Below are positions 40,820 to 49,288 of a stretch of DNA of 64,000 nt, one piece after another. The number at the start of each line of letters is the position of its first letter. Within the stretch, counting starts at the first letter, position 1. A model generated the notes under the pieces. It had not been told where the DNA came from, ran no database searches, and saw nothing but the letters and a program-made list of their open reading frames with translations. The translations under genes and the position numbers were made by a program. This stretch comes from Bacillus licheniformis DSM 13 = ATCC 14580 (lineage in GTDB: Bacteria > Bacillota > Bacilli > Bacillales > Bacillaceae): assembly GCF_000011645.1 (NCBI RefSeq), contig NC_006270.3, positions 2,663,501 through 2,727,500 of the forward strand, in the 5' to 3' direction.

Positions 40820-41614
40820 ATGGATATGGGATTAAAAAATAAAACAGCTTTAGTTACCGGATCGACGAAAGGTATAGGAAAAGCCATCGCTATTGAACTT
40901 GCCAAAGAAGGTGTTCATGTACTCATTAACGGACGAAATGAGGAAGAGGCAGAACGAACAGTCAATGAAATAAAATCAGCTTTTCCTGACACCTTTCCCC
41001 AAAACGCCGCGGCTGATATTGTGGATATTAGGCAAAGGGAAGCTTTATTTAAAAAACACCCTCAAATCGATATTTTAGTAAACAATATGGGCATTTATGA
41101 ACTGATGCAATATGAGGACGTTGACGATGAAGTATGGGAAAAATACTTCCGCACCAATGTGCTGGCTGCAAACGGTTTATCTAAATTTTATTTGCCTAAA
41201 ATGCTGAAAAGTGATTTTGGCCGCATCATCTTTATCGCAAGTGAAGAAGCGATGATGCCTTCAGGCCAGATGCCTCAGTATTGTATGACAAAATCAATGC
41301 TATTATCATTGTCAAAAAGCTTATCAAAATTAACAATCGGAACAGAAGTGACAGTCAATACGATCATGCCGGGGCCGACGCTCTCTGAGAATGTGAAGCA
41401 AATCATTGAGGGAATGTACCCCGATGAAGGGATGACTTTTTCAGAAAAAGAGAAGAAATTTATGACGACAAACCTGCCTCAATCCGAAATACAGCGATTT
41501 ATCAAGCCTATTGAAATCGGCAGACTGGCTGCATTTGTATGCAGTCCCTATGCATCCGCATTTAAAGGGTCCCCGATCCGTATGGACGGGGGAATGGTGC
41601 CGACTATTTTTTAA
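40820..41614 (+). CDS. SDR family NAD(P)-dependent oxidoreductase
   Basis: 264 residues. The Rossmann motif is TGSTKGIGKAIA, then NNMG (NNAG variant), IASEEAMMPSG with catalytic Ser, and YCMTK as the YxxxK site with the usual 12-residue spacing from Ser. The terminus is PIRMDGGMVPTIF. Substrate unknown; the fold suits alcohol/ketone redox of small molecules. An AATAGGAGAAATGTTTA site precedes it. It is closely related along its whole length to the SDR at 48454-49251, so the two are paralogues 7 kb apart. It is followed by a shared terminator. Confidence 0.92.
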   Translation: MDMGLKNKTALVTGSTKGIGKAIAIELAKEGVHVLINGRNEEEAERTVNEIKSAFPDTFPQNAAADIVDIRQREALFKKHPQIDILVNNMGIYELMQYEDVDDEVWEKYFRTNVLAANGLSKFYLPKMLKSDFGRIIFIASEEAMMPSGQMPQYCMTKSMLLSLSKSLSKLTIGTEVTVNTIMPGPTLSENVKQIIEGMYPDEGMTFSEKEKKFMTTNLPQSEIQRFIKPIEIGRLAAFVCSPYASAFKGSPIRMDGGMVPTIF

Positions 41615-41670
41615 GATTCCCCATTCAAGATGTACAGCCATTCTGGCTGTGATTTCATCAAAACTAAAAG

Positions 41671-41700
41671 CAAGCTGGCGGCAGTATGCGCCAGCTTGCA
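41671..41700. terminator. Bidirectional terminator between the SDR and PAP2 genes
   Basis: CAAGCTGGCG-gcagtatg-CGCCAGCTTG, a ten-bp perfect stem between two convergent genes. Confidence 0.8.
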
Positions 41701-41725
41701 GCTTTTGAGTGAATCCTCTTGCAGA

Positions 41726-43516
41726 TCAGCTTCTCCCCTTTTGCTCAACTTTCAACTGAATACTGTTGGATTTATAGATGATCTTCACTTTATACTTGCT
41801 TGGCAATCCACTGGTCTCGACGGAAGAAAATGATCCATGACGCTTGCGGAAGGTTATGATCGCCGATCCGTCAGCCGGTACGTAATTGTCCGTAAAATTG
41901 AGACGCAATGTCCCTTTCAATCTTGCTTTTCCCTTAATTTTCAACTGATCTTTTTTGCCGCTGAGCTGAAGTTCAAGTATTCCTTTAGCAGATTGTTTGT
42001 AGTCTCCTTCGATGATCAGTTTTCCCGGCGCATCTTCCTTAAGGATGCCTCCGTTTAGTGCAACATCACCTCTCCCGAAAGCTGTCTCCGAACCGCCCTC
42101 AAGTGTTCCTTGATCAATCCGTGTACCGCCGGAATATGTATTATCCCCTTCCAGCTTCAAAGCGCCTGTCCCTTTTTTGGTCAGCTTTCCGGTGCCGGAG
42201 ATGTCGTTGCGCCAGCGATCGGCTGTATGGAAGCCGCCTTTTGCGGAATCCATGGTCACGGTAACATTTTTGGTAAAAGCCCCATACCCATCTGCCGCGG
42301 AAAAGAGATTAAGCCTTCCCCATCCTTCTCGATCATCAAGAACAGGGTAGCCGGCCGGAAGACCGGTAGTGGCTAAAACCGAACGGCGCTGCTTTTTGTC
42401 AAGGTAAGGAAAACGTGTTTCCAGCAGGACTTCGGCTCCCTTTGGAACTGCCATTGGTTTGGCGGTTTTGTTCATTTGTCGAAATCCATATGTCAATCGT
42501 TCCGTATATTGTTTTTTATTCTTCTCATAATCGCTGTATCTGTCTTCAGCTGTACCGGTTTGCGTTAATAATTTACGGCGGGCTTCATCAAAAGCCGTTT
42601 TCTTCAATCTTTCATTTGCGGGGTCAGACAGGATTGCTGCAGACAAAGCTGTTGCCATTACTCGTCCCCCCATGACGTCCAGCGGGGAATGCATACCGGC
42701 AACAATCCGGTTATGACCGAGTTCTGAAGCGCGAGTCAGCAGCTCCTGATAACGCTCCGGTATCGCATAGGCCATAGCAAAAGCGCTGAGATATGCGGCG
42801 TTCGTGTGTCCGCTTGGAAAACCTCCGTCTTTGTTCGGATCAGGATTGATGACGGGGATAAGCGTTGGAACAATGATCGAATTGTCTTTCCAGCGAAACG
42901 GGCGGGGATAGTTGAAATAGCTTTTAGCCGGATTCGATGAAGAATAGTTGCCGCGTAAAGTATTGACCAAACTTACGACATTTCCAAGTTCAGAGCTGGT
43001 GCTGCCCGAATTGGTTCCTTCATCATTGTATTTTCTAATCGAGGCATCTGCCGGAATGCTGGTGATCGTTGTCGTCGCTCCCGCGTTCATTCGATAGACG
43101 CCGGCAAGCTTGCCGAGGCCGTCAATTATACTGTAGCTCTGGCTCCGCCGATCATCAAAATAGGCAGCATTTTCCTCAAGCATCGTGCGGCGTTCAGCAA
43201 TATCCACGACTTTTTGAATGTTGGCATCCAGCACCCTGCTGTTCAGTTTAGTACCGGTATTCCATGTCTTTCCGGGAGTCCAAAGTTTATTAAATTCGGA
43301 AAGCAGGCCGATGACAGGATTGGATTCCGCCGTCGTATTGGCAGAGATATTATTTTTGTAATGGTCTACGAAAAATCCGGAAGATTGCGGCGAATCTGCA
43401 GTTGTTGGTTTAGTTGCCGGGCTCGCATCGCTTACAATCGGGGAACTTAGAAGAAGTGCCAAAGTACAGACAGCTATCAGTAAATGCTTCCTCATCCTTA
43501 ATCGTTTCATTCTCAC
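41726..43516 (-). CDS. Secreted PAP2 (class A-type) acid phosphatase fused to autotransporter-type beta repeats
   Basis: 596 residues. A signal peptide (KHLLIAVCTLALLLSSPIVS) leads to a PAP2 phosphatase with all three motifs: KSYFNYPRPF, GFPSGHTNAAY and GHNRIVAGMHSPLDVMGG. After about residue 400 comes a different domain, with GTGKLTKKGTGALKLEGDNT and YSGGTRIDQGTLEGG. This is the autotransporter-associated beta-strand repeat usually seen in Gram-negative passenger domains; no outer-membrane barrel follows. The end reads as beta-rich sequence. The start is a GTG with AGGGAGATATGAT. Expected to dephosphorylate extracellular phosphomonoesters. Confidence 0.9.
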   Translation of the reverse strand: MRMKRLRMRKHLLIAVCTLALLLSSPIVSDASPATKPTTADSPQSSGFFVDHYKNNISANTTAESNPVIGLLSEFNKLWTPGKTWNTGTKLNSRVLDANIQKVVDIAERRTMLEENAAYFDDRRSQSYSIIDGLGKLAGVYRMNAGATTTITSIPADASIRKYNDEGTNSGSTSSELGNVVSLVNTLRGNYSSSNPAKSYFNYPRPFRWKDNSIIVPTLIPVINPDPNKDGGFPSGHTNAAYLSAFAMAYAIPERYQELLTRASELGHNRIVAGMHSPLDVMGGRVMATALSAAILSDPANERLKKTAFDEARRKLLTQTGTAEDRYSDYEKNKKQYTERLTYGFRQMNKTAKPMAVPKGAEVLLETRFPYLDKKQRRSVLATTGLPAGYPVLDDREGWGRLNLFSAADGYGAFTKNVTVTMDSAKGGFHTADRWRNDISGTGKLTKKGTGALKLEGDNTYSGGTRIDQGTLEGGSETAFGRGDVALNGGILKEDAPGKLIIEGDYKQSAKGILELQLSGKKDQLKIKGKARLKGTLRLNFTDNYVPADGSAIITFRKRHGSFSSVETSGLPSKYKVKIIYKSNSIQLKVEQKGRS

Positions 43517-43691
43517 ATCATATCTCCCTTGCTCTTAATCTTCTCTCAAAATGCTTTTCCCAATCATCAAGTTCTATATGATCGTATCGTAAATTTGTTA
43601 ATCAAATGGCTTGATTTTATTAATGTTTTGTTTATATTTTGGGAATTTTCAGATCGATGTCTTATGAGTAAGGGGGTGCCAAGTGTGAGAA

Positions 43692-43718
43692 GAGGCCGAA
43701 TTTAACATTTTCGGCCTT
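43692..43718. terminator. Hairpin between the esterase and PAP2 genes
   Basis: AGGCCGAA-tttaacatt-TTCGGCCT stem in the 270-bp gap upstream of the PAP2 gene; it can serve a plus- or minus-strand transcript. Confidence 0.55.
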
Positions 43719-43789
43719 TCTCTGCTAGTTTAACAGCTGTTTATATCCTTTCAGCAAGTACATGTAGGAAGCCGAGTCGGCCGTTTGAT

Positions 43790-44629
43790 CTATTTATTTT
43801 CCTTCTCTAAAAACGCCATAACCGCTTTTGTCAGATTCTGCGCTTCTGCCGGTGCATCTGGAGAGCCGAACATCTTGTTTAAATCACTGTGAGATAAGCT
43901 GTTGACTTGATACACAAATTCCGTTGCCTTCGCTTTGTTTGCGGTTTCCGCGAACTTGTAAACGGCAGGGTCTTCCCAGCGGGTCACAAGATAGGCCGGC
44001 GGCAATTTTGAGTTGTTTATGTATGAGAGCGGCGATGCTTTTGTCCACACCTTTTCGTCTGTGCCAAACACTTCTTTATAAGACGGGATCGCTTCGATGA
44101 ATCGTTTCATATCCAAGGGGCCATCTAAAACAACAATCGAATTGAGTGCGGCCGGCGTGAGGCCGACACGATTTAAATATGTTGAATCTGCGGCAATTAA
44201 TCCGGCCAAGTGTCCCCCTGCCGAATGTCCCATGACGTTGATTTTTGACGGATCGATTTGATACTCGTCCGCATGATCCATCACCCATTTTACGGCCTTG
44301 GCCGCATCATCAGCCATTTCATCATACTGAACATCGGGATGAAGCCGATAGTTGACAGATACAAAAACATAGCCGTTATCCGTAAAAAATGCCGGCTTCG
44401 AAGCAGCCCTGCTTTTGTCGCCGCTTGTCCATCCTCCGCCGTGAAGGTAGATGAGAACGGGATGTTTTTCGCCCTCGTTTGACTGCGGTGTATAAATATC
44501 CAATGTTTGTCTGTCGTCTTTTGCATAATGAACATTTTCGGCATTCCTGTTAGAAGTACACGCAAACAAGCCAATACACAGAATCGCCAATCCTGCCCAT
44601 TTGATGAATCCTCTCAAATTAAAAAACAC
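43790..44629 (-). CDS. Lipoprotein alpha/beta-hydrolase (esterase/lipase, HSL-like)
   Basis: 279 residues. A signal peptide ends in the lipobox GLFACTSN. The hydrolase core has LIYLHGGGWTSGDKSRA (oxyanion HGGG), VMGHSAGGHLAGLIA (nucleophile Ser) and a C-terminal LSHSDLNKM holding the likely catalytic His. Family BD-FAE/kynurenine formamidase-like esterases; the substrate is unknown. It would be tethered to the outer face of the membrane. The GTG at 44629 is close to its site AAGAAAG; a TTG at 44617 has AAAGGTG at better spacing. It stands alone. Confidence 0.87.
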   Translation of the reverse strand: MFFNLRGFIKWAGLAILCIGLFACTSNRNAENVHYAKDDRQTLDIYTPQSNEGEKHPVLIYLHGGGWTSGDKSRAASKPAFFTDNGYVFVSVNYRLHPDVQYDEMADDAAKAVKWVMDHADEYQIDPSKINVMGHSAGGHLAGLIAADSTYLNRVGLTPAALNSIVVLDGPLDMKRFIEAIPSYKEVFGTDEKVWTKASPLSYINNSKLPPAYLVTRWEDPAVYKFAETANKAKATEFVYQVNSLSHSDLNKMFGSPDAPAEAQNLTKAVMAFLEKENK

Positions 44630-44835
44630 CTTTCTTCTTTAGCCAGTATATTTTAAAGAGCCTCACATAATATTCCGGGAATGCCCATCTGTCAAGCGGT
44701 TTCAACAGGTGCCGGAACATTAACATATGTTTCTAATTATAAACAGAAACAAGAAACTTACAAATATTAAAATCAATAAGAAAGTTAAAGCTGTTGTGCG
44801 GTAAACCTGCGAGGAAAATATGAGAGGAGGCATTC

Positions 44836-44955
44836 GTGAAAGCGAACCTGAATAACAATAGAAGATTAAGCCGGCAAGAGGAGTACTCCCCGTCATATCG
44901 GGGAGTACGATTTTTTTATGAGCCTTGTGATAGAGATGAACGTCTCATCGTCTGA
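44836..44955 (+). CDS. Possible 39-residue peptide
   Basis: GTG at 44836 with a strong GAGAGGAGGCATTC site; the product is basic and Arg-rich (KANLNNNRRLSRQEEY...GVRFFYEPCDRDERLIV). A terminator hairpin lies inside the frame at 44883-44908, so most transcripts would end before the stop. That argues for chance, or for a leader or sRNA. The remaining sequence from 44630 to 45042 shows nothing else. Confidence 0.25.
   Translation: MKANLNNNRRLSRQEEYSPSYRGVRFFYEPCDRDERLIV
44883..44917 (+). terminator. Terminator hairpin with T-run
   Basis: GTACTCCCC-gtcatatc-GGGGAGTAC followed by GATTTTTTT on the plus strand. No recognised plus-strand gene ends just upstream, so it may terminate a small RNA or the peptide ORF noted here. 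Confidence 0.7.
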
Positions 44956-45042
44956 TGTTCTATTTTCAAGATGAAAACATTCCATACCTTCTCTTGCCAA
45001 AATGGCAGATAGCACATCACAGCTGATCGCAAATCCCATCAT

Positions 45043-46278
45043 TTAAAAAGATAATGGCAGCTCTTCTAAAGCTCTCATCAAAAAGTTGCCTTTCCATTTG
45101 ATCTGCTCCCTTTCGCCTTTAATCTCTATATGTTCAAAGCGGCGCAGCAAGGTTTGAATGGCGATTTTGGCTTCCAATCGGGCAAGCGGTGCGCCCAGGC
45201 AAAAATGGCTGCCATGGCCAAAGGCTAGGTGGCGGTTATCCTTTCTTTCAATATCAAAGCGGTCGGCATTCGAAAAGACCATATAATCGCGGTTGGCCGA
45301 GGCTAATGAAATGATGACCACATCTTTTCTCTTAATCTCCTGGCCGTGCAATGTAAACGGTTCGGCCGCCCAGCGGAGGGTGGTTAATTCCACGGGGCTG
45401 TAAAATCTGAGCGCCTCTTCAATGGCTGAGTCGATTAAATCTGCGTTTTGGCGAAGCTTTTCCAGTTGCTCAGGGTGGTTCAGCAAGGCCAAGGTCATAT
45501 TGGTTATTAAGTTTACCGTTGTCTCATGTCCTGCGACGATAAGAAGCATAATCGTCGCATACAGCTCTTCTATGCTTAATTTCGTTCCTTCGCTTTCTGC
45601 CTGAATTAATGCACTGACTAAATCCTCAGCCGGCTCGTCCCTTTTTTTGCGTACCAAATATTCCAGGTATTCAGCGAATTCGCCTATTTTATACTTGTAT
45701 TCCTCCAGGCTTTCGGGCGTGTCAGAAAAATCAATAACCGCCTGGGACCAAACTCTGAATTTTTGCCGATCTTCAAGCGGAATACCAAGCATCTCGCTGA
45801 TGACAATGATCGGCAGCGGGAAAGCGAAGTCGTCTACAAGATTCATGGAATGATTCGGTTCTACTTGATCCAATAAGGAATCAGCTATTTTTTGGATTCT
45901 GTTTTCGAGCTGTAAAACCATCCGGGGAGTAAATGCTTTCTGAACAAGAGACCGCAAACGGCCGTGGTCGGGGGGATCTGCGTTGAGCATATGCTTTGAT
46001 AAAGGTTCTTCATTTTCCAGAGCGGAGAAGTTCTCTAATTCTTCTTCGGTAAACGCATTTTCGTAATTTTTTTTCACTCTTGCATCCTTTAATATATGGA
46101 CCGCATCATCGTACCTCGTAATGAGCCAGCCTTCGCCCAGCTCCCCCATCGATACGGGACAGACAGGACGGGAAGCGCGTAATCGCTTGTAAAATTCATA
46201 CGCCTCATCTTTAAATGCTGCAGAAGACAATTCTCTCTCAGTTAATATGGCGAAGCTCTCCTCTTGTTTTGAAGACAT
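45043..46278 (-). CDS. Cytochrome P450 (CYP107-like)
   Basis: 411 residues. The I-helix is LIVAGHETTVNLI, the ExxR motif EALR in IDSAIEEALRFYSPVE, and the heme-binding loop LAFGHGSHFCLGAPLAR contains the axial Cys. All P450 signatures are intact. It is a soluble class I type needing ferredoxin and a reductase; none is adjacent, although ycgT lies elsewhere in the window. The start at 46278 has GATGGAGGTTGGATGT; an ORF extension upstream has no site. A 22-bp perfect palindrome lies 145 bp upstream and may be an operator. Confidence 0.92.
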   Translation of the reverse strand: MSSKQEESFAILTERELSSAAFKDEAYEFYKRLRASRPVCPVSMGELGEGWLITRYDDAVHILKDARVKKNYENAFTEEELENFSALENEEPLSKHMLNADPPDHGRLRSLVQKAFTPRMVLQLENRIQKIADSLLDQVEPNHSMNLVDDFAFPLPIIVISEMLGIPLEDRQKFRVWSQAVIDFSDTPESLEEYKYKIGEFAEYLEYLVRKKRDEPAEDLVSALIQAESEGTKLSIEELYATIMLLIVAGHETTVNLITNMTLALLNHPEQLEKLRQNADLIDSAIEEALRFYSPVELTTLRWAAEPFTLHGQEIKRKDVVIISLASANRDYMVFSNADRFDIERKDNRHLAFGHGSHFCLGAPLARLEAKIAIQTLLRRFEHIEIKGEREQIKWKGNFLMRALEELPLSF

Positions 46279-46422
46279 ACATCCAACCTCCATCTCTGTT
46301 TTTGTAAATAACAGCCTGCATCGGAATTGTATACCGAAATAATGCGTTAGGCTGTTCACATCCACTCATTCACAAATATTATAATTCCAGGAAAATCCAC
46401 ATTCAATCGGCAATCAAGCGGG

Positions 46423-46444
46423 AGGTGTTCATTAATGAACACCT
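46423..46444. promoter_or_regulatory. 22-bp perfect palindrome upstream of the P450
   Basis: A fully symmetric 22-bp sequence centred on TTCATTAATGAA, with AGGTG/CACCT outer arms and no T-run after it on either strand. It reads more like a repressor operator than a terminator. It lies between the TSUP permease and P450 genes (gap 46279-46675). A second, longer imperfect GACGGC/GCCGTC hairpin just after the permease gene (46638-46669) may terminate that gene. Confidence 0.5.
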
Positions 46445-46675
46445 TCCGCATTCCTTGTATAGAAATGAGACGGAGAGATGTAAAAAAGGAATGAAAACAA
46501 GCTGAGACCGGTGCTATGCCGATCTCGCTATAAGTAAATTTAAAAATAAAAAATCCTCTTAGTTAACAGTTCCTTTTTAAGGAACGGCAGTCTAACAGGA
46601 GCCCTTCGGTTGTCCGATCGGAATCTATTCGTTTGTTGACGGCGACGTCCATGAAAGCCTAAAGCCGTCGCAGAG

Positions 46676-47563
46676 TTACTGATTGAACGCTTGAGCAGTT
46701 TGATCACTTGTTCTTATTTTTACAACAATATAGACAATAGCTGATATCCAAACTGCGATAATTCCAATATAAATAACCGGATATAATGCTGTTTGATCGA
46801 TCCACGAATGGATAAGCGTTCTTGTGTTGACGAGGATGATCAGCCCGCCGACCAGAACGCCCATTAATCGGGCATGCACCTTCTGCACCAGCCAGGCGGC
46901 AATCGGTGCCGCAATAATTCCGCCAATCATCAATGCACCAACCCACAGCCAATTGACTTCTTCCCAGCCGAGCGAAATGAAAAATCCTAACGTTGCCGAA
47001 ACGGCAATGGCAAACTCGCTTGTGTCAACAGTTCCCACTACTTTTCTCGCACTGACGCCTTTTTTGGATAACAAAACAGGAGTGGCAATCGGCCCCCAGC
47101 CGCCCCCTCCGGTTGCATCGGCAAAACCCGCGATCAATCCCAGGGGAACGGCTTTTTTTCTCGAAAGGCTGATATTGTTTTTTTGCTCTCCTATTTTAAA
47201 CATGAATAGAAATCGAATGAGCACATACACGCCGAGAACAAGCAGAAACATTGAAATATAAGGTTTCGCAAGCTCACCCGGAATGTTGCTTAAAAAGGAA
47301 GCGCCGAGAAATGCCCCGAGCGATCCTGGGATGACGAGTCGTTTGACCGTTTGTTTATCGACGTTTCCAAACTTTATATGCGACACACCAGATGCCGCGG
47401 TTGTAACGACTTCCGCCAGGTGAACGGATGCTGACGCAACCGCCGGTGCGATGCCGAAGGCAAGCAGCAATGATGACGATGTCACCCCGTACGCCATCCC
47501 TAAGGCGCCATCTATCAGCTGCGCAAATAATCCTATCAAGACAAACACAATCAGCTTTTTCAT
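46676..47563 (-). CDS. TauE/SafE (TSUP) family membrane transporter, YfcA-like
   Basis: 295 residues with about eight membrane helices in two halves: FAQLIDGALGMAYGVTSSSL and GLIAGFADATGGGGWGPIAT. Family members export or import sulfite and organosulfonates or other anions; its target is unknown. It is only distantly like YrkJ in this window. The ATG at 47563 has GGGAGGCCAAC; an in-frame start six codons earlier has none. Monocistronic, divergent from the small secreted protein gene. Confidence 0.88.
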   Translation of the reverse strand: MKKLIVFVLIGLFAQLIDGALGMAYGVTSSSLLLAFGIAPAVASASVHLAEVVTTAASGVSHIKFGNVDKQTVKRLVIPGSLGAFLGASFLSNIPGELAKPYISMFLLVLGVYVLIRFLFMFKIGEQKNNISLSRKKAVPLGLIAGFADATGGGGWGPIATPVLLSKKGVSARKVVGTVDTSEFAIAVSATLGFFISLGWEEVNWLWVGALMIGGIIAAPIAAWLVQKVHARLMGVLVGGLIILVNTRTLIHSWIDQTALYPVIYIGIIAVWISAIVYIVVKIRTSDQTAQAFNQ

Positions 47564-47871
47564 GTTGGCCTCCCACTTCAATTGGTTTATTTTTATTGTT
47601 AAATATAATCTATACTATGCCTACCTGTAAAGTGCGAATTTTAAAAAATATAAATTTTTTGTATTTTTCATCGACACCAGCAAAAAAGAGCATATGCATG
47701 CAAAATGAGCGCCTATCCCCCGGTCTTTTGTCTTAATGAAAGACAGTTTATGGATGCTGCTTGCAAAAAATGCATCGTGCAGAAAAGGCGTCGGGGAGTA
47801 ACGCCTCATTCGTTTCATTGGCAATGATGATATAATCCCCCATGTAATGACTTCAAAAGGAGGCTCAAGCC

Positions 47872-48252
47872 ATGAAATTCAGCAAAATCGGTGCCTTACT
47901 GCTCACTTTGGCGTGTTTGCTTTTGCCTTTTTCTTCGGCGACTGCAGCAGGTGCCGGTGTATGGGATAATATCGGCACATACGGCATGACGTCGCAAACT
48001 CCGATCATCAAATCAAGCGGAGGGGAATTTTATTTTCACAACAACAGCTTTTACGGCTTTACATTTACGCTGTATGAAGTTGACGGGGCGGGAAGCACGC
48101 CTGAAATCGCAAGAAAAAATTTCTACGTCGGACCGAAAAGCAACAGTCCGGCGATCGATGTCAGCAGTTTTGCAGATGGTGCGAATAAACAAGCAGAACT
48201 CGTCCTGTTTAAAGGGAATGATACATATATCACCGTTACTTGTTATGATTGA
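47872..48252 (+). CDS. Small secreted protein of unknown function
   Basis: 126 residues. A clear signal peptide (KIGALLLTLACLLLPFSSAT then AAGAG) is followed by about 100 residues of predicted beta structure rich in Gly, Ser, Phe and Tyr (GGEFYFHNNSFYGFTFTLYE). There is a single Cys three residues from the end. I do not recognise the family. AAAAGGAGGCTCAAGCC gives strong translation, and a terminator follows at once. Likely an exported beta-sandwich protein; it stands alone. Confidence 0.8.
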   Translation: MKFSKIGALLLTLACLLLPFSSATAAGAGVWDNIGTYGMTSQTPIIKSSGGEFYFHNNSFYGFTFTLYEVDGAGSTPEIARKNFYVGPKSNSPAIDVSSFADGANKQAELVLFKGNDTYITVTCYD

Positions 48253-48270
48253 ATGTCCCATAAACAGCAA

Positions 48271-48300
48271 GCCCGCCGTTTACAGCCGGCGGGTTTTTTT
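48271..48300 (+). terminator. Terminator of the small secreted protein gene
   Basis: CCCGCCG-tttacag-CGGCGGG-type stem followed by TTTTTTT, 18 bases after the stop. Confidence 0.88.
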
Positions 48301-48318
48301 GATCAAGTTCCCTCCTTA

Positions 48319-48365
48319 TACCTATAGGCACAAAAAAGTGCCTATATGACTTAAAAGTGCGTACT
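48319..48365. promoter_or_regulatory. HxlR-family-type operator upstream of the second SDR
   Basis: TATAGGCAC-aaaaaa-GTGCCTATA palindrome followed by TTAAAAGTGCGTACTT. In reverse this gives AAGTACGCACTTTTAA then a palindromic GGCAC box, the same order as the sequence between ytbD and ytcD (62541-62600). One HxlR-family protein, probably YtcD, could control both. Confidence 0.65.
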
Positions 48366-48453
48366 TCCGTTTTGGTGTCTTCTGTTCCATAATCATAATT
48401 GATGTTTTGTTTGACATTGTTCTGTTTATAATGAAAAGAAAACGGAGGGATCA

Positions 48454-49251
48454 ATGATGAACTTGGATTTACGGGGAAAAAGAGCGTTGGTGACCGGATC
48501 GACGTCCGGAATCGGCAAAGCGATTGCCGCTTCACTTGCGAAAGAAGGTGCGTCTGTCATCATTAACGGACGCCGGCAAGAAAAGGTCAACCAAACAATA
48601 GACGAATTGAAAGGCCAATTTCCCGAGGCTGTTCTTCAAGCGGCCCCTTATGACCTTGGCACTGAAAAAGGGTGTCAAAGCCTATTAGCAGCATTCCCGG
48701 ATGTTGATATTCTGGTCAATAATTTAGGGATCTTTGAACCGGCGGAATATTTCGAGATACCGGATGAGGATTGGTTCCGCTTTTTCGAAGTGAATATTAT
48801 GAGCGGGGTAAGGCTCTCGCGGAGGTATTTGCAAAGCATGATCGAGAAAAAAGAAGGCCGGGTCATTTTTATTGCGAGCGAAGCCGCGGTTATGCCGTCA
48901 CAGGAAATGGCTCATTACAGCGCAACAAAAACGATGCAGCTTTCGATTTCCCGGAGCCTGGCAGAGCTTGCGGCAGGTACAAATGTGACCGTCAATACGG
49001 TTATGCCGGGCTCAACCTTAACCGAAGGCGTTGAAACGATGCTGAAGACCCTCTATCCGGATGAAAACCTGACAGTCGAAGAAGCGGAAAAGCGGTTTAT
49101 GAAAGAAAACCGGCCGACCTCTATCATACAAAGGCTGATTCGGCCGGAAGAAATCGCGCACTTTGTCACATTTTTAAGCAGTCCGCTTTCTTCGCCGATC
49201 AATGGTGCAGCCTTGCGTGCGGACGGCGGATTGGTCCGCAGCGTCTTTTAA
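48454..49251 (+). CDS. SDR family oxidoreductase (paralogue of 40820-41614)
   Basis: 265 residues. TGSTSGIGKAIAASLAKEGA is the cofactor motif, then NNLG, catalytic Ser in IASEAAVMPSQEM and YSATK. It shares LINGR-type, IASE and TVNTxMPG segments with the SDR at 40820-41614 and the same length, so the two come from a duplication. An AACGGAGGGATCA site precedes tandem ATGs. The upstream region has the HxlR-type box, unlike its paralogue, which follows an AraC gene. Regulation thus differs while the reaction type is probably kept. Confidence 0.92.
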   Translation: MMNLDLRGKRALVTGSTSGIGKAIAASLAKEGASVIINGRRQEKVNQTIDELKGQFPEAVLQAAPYDLGTEKGCQSLLAAFPDVDILVNNLGIFEPAEYFEIPDEDWFRFFEVNIMSGVRLSRRYLQSMIEKKEGRVIFIASEAAVMPSQEMAHYSATKTMQLSISRSLAELAAGTNVTVNTVMPGSTLTEGVETMLKTLYPDENLTVEEAEKRFMKENRPTSIIQRLIRPEEIAHFVTFLSSPLSSPINGAALRADGGLVRSVF

Positions 49252-49257
49252 AGGAAA

Positions 49258-49282
49258 GGCTGGAATGCCCGGCATTCCAGCC
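49258..49282. terminator. Bidirectional terminator between the SDR and sacC
   Basis: GGCTGGAATGCC-c-GGCATTCCAGCC, a near-perfect palindrome between convergent genes. Confidence 0.75.
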
Positions 49283-49288
49283 ACATGA

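Noticed and set aside
46423..46444. Rho-independent terminator of the TSUP permease gene
   Set aside because: No T-run on either strand and 230 bp from the stop, so an operator is more likely.
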